From the NCBI RefSeq assembly GCF_030523985.1, contig NZ_JAUNHK010000134.1:1-5920 (forward strand): 5,920 nucleotides of DNA, read 5' to 3'. The position numbers and the translations under genes were made by a program. The notes under the pieces were generated by a model. The model was not told the origin of the DNA. It was given only the letters and a program-made list of their open reading frames with translations, and made no database searches. This document shows, one piece after another, positions 1 through 5,782 of the stretch (position 1 is the stretch's first letter; every line of letters begins with the position of its first letter). This DNA is from Deinococcus sp. Lineage in GTDB: Bacteria; Deinococcota; Deinococci; Deinococcales; Deinococcaceae.

Positions 1-13
1 GCGGCCCGCGCAT

Positions 14-19
14 TAGACT
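14..19 (+). promoter_or_regulatory. Putative -10 element of a leaderless promoter for the kinase gene
   Basis: TAGACT matches the TANNNT pattern of Deinococcus -10 elements. Nine bases separate it from the GTG at 29, so a transcript would begin at or within a few bases of the start codon. No Shine-Dalgarno sequence is visible between them, which fits leaderless translation. The -35 box would lie outside the window, so only half of the promoter can be judged. Confidence 0.5.
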
Positions 20-28
20 GAGTTCACC

Positions 29-865
29 GTGCCGAGTCTGCCTGCCCCTGAACCCGTTACCGAGCTGGAAGTCCTGGCGCTGAGGTCTGGCGTGAAGGGC
101 AGTCGGGGACTCTGGCGGGGGGAGCAGGTCTACGTCAAGACGCTTGTCAGCGATGACCCTGACCGGGTCGCCATGTTCCACCACGAGGGCGAGGTGGCAG
201 CGCGGGTCAGCCAGCCACCGAACGGTCATCCGCTGGTCACGCCGCTTCTGCGGCACACCCATGACCAGTTGATTTTTCCGTTCCTGCCCGGTGGCACCCT
301 GCGTGATCTCGCCCGCTGCGGCCCGATGAGTGCCGAGGCCGCCACCGAGGTGACCTGGGGCGTGTTGCAGGCGGTGGCCTTCCTGCACGCCCGGGGCGTT
401 ACGCACCACGACCTCAAACCGGAAAACGTGCTGCTGGTGGGCGGCGAGGCCCGCATGGACGCAGTGCGACTGGTGGATTTCGGCATGAGTCACGCCACCG
501 ATCTGCCACTCGACATTCACTCCGGCACCCGCATGGGCACCCCGCATTTCATGGCCCCCGAGCAGTTTCAGGGCGTGCGTGGTGACCCCCGCAGCGACCT
601 TTATTCGGTGGGCGTCTTGCTGTTCGATTGCCTCGCCGGGCATCCGCCTTACGAAGACGCCCTGGGCTGGCTGGTCGGCATCAGTGAGGAACGCGCCGCC
701 GCTCCTGGCCCGGACGCCCTGCAACCCGTCATCCTCTGGGCCATTCAGCGTGACCGCAGCTGCCGCCCCCAGAGTGCCGCCGACTTGCTGGGAGCGCTGG
801 GACAGGCTCGGCAGGCGCTCGGCTTAGCGGCCCTGCCCGACCTTTCCAGCTCTGGAGCCGCCTGA
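29..865 (+). CDS. Stand-alone serine/threonine protein kinase (Hanks type)
   Basis: This 278-residue protein is a single eukaryotic-like kinase domain that would transfer phosphate from ATP to Ser/Thr of cytoplasmic proteins. Visible landmarks: a degenerate Gly-rich loop around 21-27, ATP-anchoring Lys37 (VYVKTL), helix-C Glu53, catalytic loop HHDLKPEN at 126-133 with Asp128 and Asn133, DFG at 150-152, APE at 176-178, DLYSVG at 190-195, and Arg246 in a late RP motif. The usual HRD Arg is His127, so it is a non-RD kinase. There is no transmembrane segment, PASTA repeat or other sensor domain, so it should be cytosolic. Thr167 and Thr171 sit in the activation segment. The GTG start is forced: an in-frame TAG lies at 14-16 and the next Met is residue 49, inside the N-lobe. 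The stop overlaps the holA start by one base. Its substrate is unknown. Confidence 0.9.
   Translation: MPSLPAPEPVTELEVLALRSGVKGSRGLWRGEQVYVKTLVSDDPDRVAMFHHEGEVAARVSQPPNGHPLVTPLLRHTHDQLIFPFLPGGTLRDLARCGPMSAEAATEVTWGVLQAVAFLHARGVTHHDLKPENVLLVGGEARMDAVRLVDFGMSHATDLPLDIHSGTRMGTPHFMAPEQFQGVRGDPRSDLYSVGVLLFDCLAGHPPYEDALGWLVGISEERAAAPGPDALQPVILWAIQRDRSCRPQSAADLLGALGQARQALGLAALPDLSSSGAA
854..857 (+). promoter_or_regulatory. Ribosome binding site of holA inside the kinase gene
   Basis: GGAG lies seven bases before the ATG at 865, within the last codons of the kinase gene. With the TGATG stop/start overlap, it supports both the chosen holA start and translational coupling. Confidence 0.7.
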
Positions 866-1767
866 TGGCCCTGCTTGCCTTTACCGGAAACCGCTTCCTG
901 GCCGACGAGACCCTGCGTGAGACCCTGGAGGCACGCGGGCTGAATGCCCGTGATCTGCCGCGCTTTTCCGGCGACGATGTGAACGCCGACACCCTGGGAC
1001 CGCACCTTGCCCCCAGCCTGTTCGGAGACGGGGGCGTGGTGGTCGATTTCGAGGGTGTCAAACCCGACAAGGCTTTCCTCGAACTGCTTGTCGCCGCGCC
1101 CGTCACAGTCGCCGTGCTTGATGAAGCTCCGCCCGCCACCCGCCTCAAGCTCTACGAAAAGTCGGGTGAAGTCTTCGCTTCCGCTGCCCCCAGCAAGCCC
1201 GGCGACGTGACCGGCTGGGTGGTGACGCGGGCGAAAAAGATGAAACTGCCGCTGGAGAAAGACGCCGCCAGCTATCTGGCCGAGGTGTTCGGCAGCGACC
1301 TCGCCGCCATTGCCGGAGAACTGCACAAGCTGGAGCTGCTGGGCGGCCCTCTCGACCGCCAGCGGGTGCAGGGCGTGGTGGGCCGCGAACCGCCGGGGGA
1401 CTCCTTCGCCATGCTGGGCGCCGCCACCGCCGGACGGCCCGGCGAAGCGGTACTGCAACTGCGCCGCCTGCTGGCCTCGGGTGAAGACCCCTTTCGGCTG
1501 CTGGGCGCGGTCGTCTGGCAGTACAGCCTGATTGCCCGCACAGTGGGTCTGATTCAGCAAGAGGGCCGGGTCAATGACACGGTGGCGGCCCAGCGACTGG
1601 GCATCAAACCGTTTCCAGCCAAAAAAGCTCTCGAGGTGGCGCGGCGTCTGAGCGAAAAACGTATCCAGGGCCACCTGAGCGCCATTTTGGAAGCCGACCT
1701 CGCCATGAAGCGCGGCCTCGACCCGCAGGTCGCCCTCGAACGCCTGCTGGTGCAGCTCAGCGTTTAG
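865..1767 (+). CDS. holA: DNA polymerase III delta subunit (clamp-loader wrench)
   Basis: Delta is the clamp-loader subunit that opens the beta sliding clamp and helps load it on primed DNA at the replication fork. The 300-residue length is close to short bacterial deltas (E. coli about 343). The N-terminus has the family's GNRFLADETL pattern (about residues 8-17), followed by an LFGDGGVVVDFEGV strand block near 52-65 that resembles the clamp-contacting part of domain I. The C-terminal collar domain shows DPFRLLGAVVWQYSLIA (from 208), then LGIKPF and a helix with EADLAMKRGLDPQVALERLL near the end. There is no Walker A motif, as expected for delta, which does not bind ATP. ATG at 865 overlaps the kinase TGA (TGATG) and has a GGAG site in front. 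It is probably cotranscribed with the kinase; no separate promoter is evident. Family assignment rests on these motifs by eye. Confidence 0.9.
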   Translation: MALLAFTGNRFLADETLRETLEARGLNARDLPRFSGDDVNADTLGPHLAPSLFGDGGVVVDFEGVKPDKAFLELLVAAPVTVAVLDEAPPATRLKLYEKSGEVFASAAPSKPGDVTGWVVTRAKKMKLPLEKDAASYLAEVFGSDLAAIAGELHKLELLGGPLDRQRVQGVVGREPPGDSFAMLGAATAGRPGEAVLQLRRLLASGEDPFRLLGAVVWQYSLIARTVGLIQQEGRVNDTVAAQRLGIKPFPAKKALEVARRLSEKRIQGHLSAILEADLAMKRGLDPQVALERLLVQLSV

Positions 1768-1785
1768 GGCATTTGACAGAAAGAG

Positions 1786-1831
1786 ACCCCTCACCCCTCG
1801 CTACGCGAGGCCCTCTCCCCTTGGTAGAGGG
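1786..1831 (+). repeat. Two-hairpin dispersed-type intergenic repeat, possible holA terminator
   Basis: The block starts with two tandem copies of ACCCCTC (1786-1792 and 1793-1799). Hairpin one pairs CCTCGC (1796-1801) with GCGAGG (1805-1810) over a three-base loop. Hairpin two pairs CCCTCT (1811-1816) with AGAGGG (1826-1831) over nine bases. This 'CCTCACCCCTCGC...GCGAGGCCCTCTCCCC' style is typical of short non-coding repeats scattered between genes in Deinococcus and other GC-rich bacteria. It starts 18 bases after the holA stop, between convergent genes, so it may stop transcription from one or both sides, but no T-run follows. Copy number cannot be judged from this window. Confidence 0.6.
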
Positions 1832-1979
1832 TCAGAAAACCACAAGCATTTCTTACGTCAAAACTCTAGAGCAGCCTACGCGTTGCCTCCGCTTAGCACA
1901 GAACACGGCGAGCGTGCTTCTTGGCAGCACTACCCCGCTAAAGTAGCCGCCGCTGGGAGAACTGAACTCACCCCATCGC
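1832..1979. other. Rest of the convergent intergenic region, nothing coding recognised
   Basis: This stretch between the repeat and the end of the 142-residue gene is less GC-rich than its surroundings at its left end. It holds a short hairpin CACG-GCGAG-CGTG around 1903-1915. Reading frames on the minus strand extend into it but resemble no known protein and have no ribosome binding site. No clear promoter was found. It could be a continuation of the repeat or simply 3' untranslated sequence. Confidence 0.4.
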
Positions 1980-2408
1980 TTATTCCAGCACGTAGCGCAC
2001 GCCCGGCTCGAAAGGAAGCTGGGCGGTCTGGTGGCGGGACAGCACCCGGTTAACCCGCCAGGGCATCCACTCGGTCTGGCCCTCGGCACTGCGCAGAAAG
2101 CCGCGCACGCCGACCTCAATGGCGCGGGCCGGACCCACGAGCAGCGCAGCGAGGGCAGCTCGAACCGCCTCGGCGTCGTGCAGCGGCCCAGTCAGGCGGG
2201 CAGAAGGCACCCCGGCGTCGGCCAGGGCAGCGTCCGGCGCGCTGCGGCTGATGGCCTGGGGGTGCGGGCGGTAGAGGTCCACCCGGAAGCCCTCCAGCAC
2301 ACGCAGAGCGGCGATGGCCTGGGCTTCAGGCAGAGGAGCGCTGAACGCGACGTGAATGTCGAGTTCGAAGCCTTTGACTCCCTTTTGCGATGGAGCGGAC
2401 TGGGTCAC
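1980..2408 (-). CDS. Hypothetical protein, second gene of the DinB pair
   Basis: I do not recognise this 142-residue protein. It looks like a small soluble alpha/beta protein: a strand FELDIHVAFS (14-23), a helix rich in Ala/Leu (27-40), a strand RVDLYRP (42-48), a second helix DAEAVRAALAALL (78-90), a strand AIEVGVRGFLR (96-106), and a Trp/Arg-rich tail (W114, W117, R118, R121). The two strand-helix units suggest a ferredoxin-like layout, which is inference only. There is no signal peptide, membrane helix or cysteine. The GTG start at 2408 overlaps the DinB stop (GTGA), and a GGAG lies eight bases before it at 2420-2417, so it is very likely translated from the same mRNA as the DinB gene. 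It converges with holA. Confidence 0.75.
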   Translation of the reverse strand: MTQSAPSQKGVKGFELDIHVAFSAPLPEAQAIAALRVLEGFRVDLYRPHPQAISRSAPDAALADAGVPSARLTGPLHDAEAVRAALAALLVGPARAIEVGVRGFLRSAEGQTEWMPWRVNRVLSRHQTAQLPFEPGVRYVLE

Positions 2409-2947
2409 GCGCTCGGCTCCGTATTCGGGGCGCTCTGGGCCATCAAGCGGCGGTGGTGCCCTATGTGGTAGACCCCCATCCGCAGCCAGTCGAGGGCGTC
2501 GAGTTCACCGAAAAAGGGATGCCAGACCGTGCGGCCCGGCGTTTCGCGCACCTGCGCGGCTTGCGCTTCGAGGGCGGCCCGGCTGGCCTGCCACTGCGCT
2601 TCCACCTCGGCCCAGGCGGTGCCCGTCTCGCTCGGCATGGTGGCGACCGGGGCCTGTCGCTTGCCGTCCCGGAGTTCACCCGGAGCCTGCTCACCGGGTC
2701 GCAGCGGGCGGTCGGACAGAAGCAGGCGCAGCACCGACGTCACCGCACCATTGACCTTCATCACATGCTCGGTTTCCTGAGCGGGCGACCAGTCGCGGCC
2801 CGGTTGTTGACGTTGCCAGTCGCCTTCACGGGATCGTAACGCCTCACCGAAGGCGTCGAGTTCGCGGGTCAGGCGGGCCTGCACATCGGCGGGGGTTTCG
2901 CCCAGCGCCCGCAGCGTGGCCGGGTCCTGCAAAATATTGGAGGTCAT
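2405..2947 (-). CDS. DinB/YfiT-family putative metal-dependent enzyme
   Basis: This 180-residue protein has the features of the DinB four-helix-bundle superfamily (not DNA polymerase IV). Family members often bind a divalent metal through three histidines, and some are thiol (for example bacillithiol) transferases or mycothiol-dependent isomerases. Here the candidate ligands are His61 in WSPAQETEHV, and His161 and His165 in YHIGHH (HxxxH). The preceding HPFFGELDALDWLRMG (143-158) is typical of the last helix. No signal peptide or membrane segment is seen. Deinococcus genomes carry many such proteins, mostly of unknown substrate. The ATG at 2947 follows a TANNNT element by seven bases with no Shine-Dalgarno, suggesting a leaderless mRNA. 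It lies 20 bases after the FAH gene in the same direction and overlaps the next gene by four bases. The family is confident, the reaction unknown. Confidence 0.88.
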   Translation of the reverse strand: MTSNILQDPATLRALGETPADVQARLTRELDAFGEALRSREGDWQRQQPGRDWSPAQETEHVMKVNGAVTSVLRLLLSDRPLRPGEQAPGELRDGKRQAPVATMPSETGTAWAEVEAQWQASRAALEAQAAQVRETPGRTVWHPFFGELDALDWLRMGVYHIGHHRRLMAQSAPNTEPSA

Positions 2948-2954
2948 GCCCGGC

Positions 2955-2984
2955 AGTGTAATGCGCTTTACGGCGCTTTTTCAC
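2955..2984 (-). promoter_or_regulatory. Putative leaderless promoter of the DinB-family gene
   Basis: On the minus strand, TACACT (2960-2955) fits TANNNT and ends seven bases before the ATG at 2947, so transcription could start at the A of the start codon. A weak -35 candidate, GTGAAA (2984-2979), lies 18 bases upstream, inside the last codons of the FAH gene. This promoter could let the DinB pair be expressed separately from FAH, though read-through from FAH remains possible. Confidence 0.5.
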
Positions 2985-3732
2985 CGATGACCGTTTTCAG
3001 CACGCCCACGCCTTCGACCTCCACCTCGACCACGTCGCCGGGTTGCAGCGGCCCCACACCCTCGGGCGTGCCGGTCAGGACCACATCGCCGGGTTCCAGG
3101 GTCACGAAGCGGGTCACGTAAGTCAGAATCTGAACCACGTCGAAAATCATGTGACTCGTTCGTCCGTCCTGCCGGGTTTCACCGTTGACGCGGGTCTGCA
3201 CCTGCACGTCGGTCGGGTCAAACTGCGTGACCAGCCAGGGACCGAGGGGGCAGAAGCGGTCGGCGGCCTTGGCGCGGAACCATTGAAGGTCGGTCTTTTG
3301 GCGGTCACGGGCGGTCAGGTCGAGGCCGCAGGTGTAGCCCAGAACCGCGCCGAGCGCTTCGTCGGCCCGGAGGTTGCGGGCACGCTGCCCGATGACCAGC
3401 GCCAGTTCGCCCTCGAAATGGAAGTTCTCGCTCCATGACGGATAGGCCACTGCGCCGCCGGGTTCGGCCAGGGCGTTTGGCCCCTTGAGGAAGATGCCGG
3501 GTTCGGCGGGCAGGTCACCCGTGTCGTTGCCCAGTTCGCGAATATGGTCCAGATAGTTGCGCCCCACGCAGACGATTTTGGTCGGCTCGGCGGGTGCGAG
3601 CAGATGCGCCTGTGCCAGCGGCAGCGTCTCCCCTGTGCGCGCTCCACCCAGGCCCGTCATCAGGTGAATGGTGTCGTCGGTCAGTTGACCCCACTGGGCG
3701 GCCCCGCCGTGCTGTACTCGAACGAGTTTCAT
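2968..3732 (-). CDS. Fumarylacetoacetate hydrolase (FAH) family enzyme, acylpyruvase/HHDD-isomerase type
   Basis: This 254-residue cytoplasmic enzyme belongs to the FAH superfamily, which uses Mg2+ or Mn2+ to cleave or isomerise 2-oxo/1,3-dicarbonyl acids such as acylpyruvates, oxaloacetate or 2-hydroxyhepta-2,4-diene-1,7-dioate (HHDD). Seen in order: IVCVGRNYLDHIRELGN (53-69) with the lid His63 and Glu66 pair, IFLKGPNAL (80-88), metal ligands Glu107 and Glu109 in HFEGELALVIG, Asp138 in GYTCGLDLTARDRQ, Lys155 in WFRAKAADRF, and the closing GTPEGVGPLQPGD motif. The Glu109-Asp138 spacing (29) matches human FAHD1 (Glu73-Asp102). All expected active-site residues are present, so it should be active. 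The true substrate cannot be told from sequence, and no aromatic-degradation genes are nearby. It is divergent from the aconitase-type gene and has its own TANNNT element six bases before the ATG. It may be cotranscribed with the DinB pair downstream. Confidence 0.92.
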   Translation of the reverse strand: MKLVRVQHGGAAQWGQLTDDTIHLMTGLGGARTGETLPLAQAHLLAPAEPTKIVCVGRNYLDHIRELGNDTGDLPAEPGIFLKGPNALAEPGGAVAYPSWSENFHFEGELALVIGQRARNLRADEALGAVLGYTCGLDLTARDRQKTDLQWFRAKAADRFCPLGPWLVTQFDPTDVQVQTRVNGETRQDGRTSHMIFDVVQILTYVTRFVTLEPGDVVLTGTPEGVGPLQPGDVVEVEVEGVGVLKTVIGEKAP

Positions 3733-3738
3733 GAGGGC

Positions 3739-3769
3739 AGCATAACCGGGTAAGCGGCACTAAAAACAA
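3739..3769 (-). promoter_or_regulatory. Putative leaderless promoter of the FAH-family gene
   Basis: On the minus strand, TATGCT (3744-3739) fits TANNNT and is six bases from the ATG at 3732, placing the transcript start at or next to the start codon. There is no Shine-Dalgarno. A TTGTTT (3769-3764) could act as the -35 box with a somewhat long 19-base spacer. Confidence 0.5.
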
Positions 3770-3849
3770 CGGCTTCTTCCAAATAAATTTGAATGTATCG
3801 CCTCAAACGTCATTGCTCCAGTCAAGTCACCGTTTGCCTGCCGCAAAAG

Positions 3850-3854
3850 AAGGA
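3850..3854 (+). promoter_or_regulatory. Ribosome binding site that fixes the aconitase-type start
   Basis: AAGGA lies ten bases before the ATG at 3865. The earlier in-frame ATG at 3793 has no such site, and the extra 24 residues it would add look non-coding (Cys, Lys and His scattered, no family match), so 3865 is preferred. Confidence 0.65.
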
Positions 3855-3864
3855 AAATACCCAC

Positions 3865-5151
<1,287 letters not shown>

Positions 5152-5187
5152 CCCCACAACTTCCCCTTGGGCTCCTCAGCTGTGGGG
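5152..5187 (+). terminator. Hairpin just after the aconitase-type gene, possible terminator
   Basis: CCCCACA (5152-5158) pairs with TGTGGGG (5181-5187), a perfect 7-bp GC-rich stem with a 22-base loop that can hold a small inner CCC/GGG hairpin (5163-5171). It begins one base after the stop codon. No T-run follows, so intrinsic termination is plausible but not certain. Confidence 0.4.
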
Positions 5188-5217
5188 ACAACATTTGCAT
5201 CATCGACCCACGGCAAG

Positions 5218-5255
5218 ATTCAGGCCCGCCCCTTCTTATGGAGGCGGGCCTGAAT
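5218..5255 (-). terminator. Perfect 13-bp inverted repeat, likely terminator of the V4R-like gene
   Basis: ATTCAGGCCCGCC (5218-5230) and GGCGGGCCTGAAT (5243-5255) are perfect reverse complements around a 12-base loop. CGGC (5211-5214) and GCCG (5256-5259) can add four more pairs past a three-base bulge. The hairpin lies 13 bases after the stop of the minus-strand V4R-like gene and between converging genes, so it can serve both strands. Neither side has a clear U-tract, so it may act as an mRNA-end stabiliser or a U-less terminator. Confidence 0.65.
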
Positions 5256-5268
5256 GCCGGAGCCGTGC

Positions 5269-5742
5269 TCAGAGTTCGGAGAATTCGAAGCGGTCGCAGG
5301 AGCCGCCGCGCAGCACGCTCTCGGTCTGCTCACCCAGGTAGGTCTTTCCAGTGATGGCTTCGACGGCGCCCCACACGGCACCCAGAGTAAAGGTGCAGTT
5401 TCGGTCACTGCCCTGGGGTTCACCCGCGCTGCAGACGGTTTCCTGGGTTTCGATCACCAGTTTGTCGCCTTCCTGGTAGGACTTGGTCACGGCGCACAGG
5501 CGGGTGCCGTCCACGCCCACGGCGCTGTTGAGAATTTCGGCCAGCTTCTCGACGGGAACATTGCTGCCCGCCACGCCGAGTTCGTTGGCGAGGGCGTGAC
5601 CGCGCACTTTGCCCGCGCGGGTAAAGACGACGGCGGCTCCGTCCGGCCCGAGGGTATCTTCGACGCCCGTGATAACGGCCTTGAAGCACACGACAGAGTT
5701 GTAATCACCGAGTTCAGGACGAATGTTATGGGAGTGAGGCAT
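5269..5742 (-). CDS. V4R-like (Bet3/hydrocarbon-binding fold) domain protein
   Basis: This 157-residue cytoplasmic protein seems to be a single V4R-like domain. The C-terminal half carries the pattern of that family: an ET..C..G...C.F block (ETVCSAG at 101-107, NCTF at 115-118), then an LGAVWGAVEAITGK helix (120-133), then an E....GG.C..FEF block (141-154). The middle VEKLAEILNSAVGVDGTRLCAV (64-85) is the usual helix-strand. Cysteines at 19, 83, 104, 116 and 149 are candidates for metal or disulfide use, but the first Cys expected in the last block is missing (Ser142/Val143). V4R domains bind small hydrophobic ligands or act as partners; the eukaryotic relative Bet3 is a TRAPP subunit. The ATG at 5742 has AAGGA nine bases before it. 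It lies 40 bases after the Roadblock/LC7 gene in the same direction, probably in one operon. The family call is by eye from motifs and is moderate. Confidence 0.7.
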   Translation of the reverse strand: MPHSHNIRPELGDYNSVVCFKAVITGVEDTLGPDGAAVVFTRAGKVRGHALANELGVAGSNVPVEKLAEILNSAVGVDGTRLCAVTKSYQEGDKLVIETQETVCSAGEPQGSDRNCTFTLGAVWGAVEAITGKTYLGEQTESVLRGGSCDRFEFSEL

Positions 5743-5747
5743 AGTTT

Positions 5748-5779
5748 CTTTTCCTTGAATAGGGAGAATGAAGGAGAAG
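5748..5779 (-). promoter_or_regulatory. Hairpin that can hide the V4R-like gene's ribosome binding site
   Basis: On the minus-strand mRNA, CTTCTCCTT (5779-5771) can pair with AAGGAAAAG (5756-5748) at eight of nine positions, with one C-A mismatch and a 14-base loop. The right arm contains the AAGGA site (5756-5752). The left arm begins three bases after the Roadblock stop codon, so a ribosome finishing that gene would unfold it. This suggests translational coupling of the two genes. Confidence 0.4.
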
Positions 5780-5782
5780 GTC

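Larger units (their letters stand above)
3733..3864. promoter_or_regulatory. Divergent intergenic region, FAH gene / aconitase-type gene
   Basis: These 132 bases must carry both divergent promoters. For the rightward gene the only TANNNT is TAAATT (3784-3789). A poor -35 match (TAAAAA, 3761-3766) lies 17 bases upstream; if used, the mRNA would have a leader of about 70 bases. A 5-bp dyad TTTGA (3788-3792) / TCAAA (3803-3807) with ten bases between could be an operator just downstream of that -10, but it is short enough to be chance. The centre is AT-rich compared with the window, as expected for promoters. Confidence 0.4.

Noticed and set aside
1773..1778. Perfect TTGACA -35 box after holA
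   Set aside because: No TANNNT or TATAAT-like element lies 15-19 bases downstream; that stretch is the GC-rich hairpin repeat. Probably chance.
745..1794. Long minus-strand open frame of 349 codons across holA
   Set aside because: It is antisense to a gene with clear delta-subunit motifs. Its translation is rich in Gln, His and Gly with no recognisable domain, as expected from the reverse of GC-rich coding sequence.
1853..2119. 88-codon minus-strand frame overlapping the end of the 142-residue gene
   Set aside because: It is out of frame with the better supported gene, has no ribosome site, and has a composition typical of a shadow frame.
2031..2839. Overlapping plus-strand frames opposite the DinB pair
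   Set aside because: The minus strand has the DinB histidine motifs, the GTGA coupling and proper start signals. The plus-strand products have no recognisable features.
3805..3821. Possible radiation/desiccation response motif (RDRM, palindrome TTATGTCATTGACATAA) upstream of the aconitase-type gene
   Set aside because: Only the central GTCATTG (3809-3815) and a couple of flanking bases match; the right half of the palindrome is absent. A similar half-site TTACGTCA at 1853-1860 also lacks its partner.
3793..3864. N-terminal extension of the aconitase-type protein by 24 residues from the ATG at 3793
   Set aside because: No Shine-Dalgarno precedes it, it lies only three bases after the candidate -10 element (too close even for a leaderless start), and the added residues do not look like the family's N-terminus.
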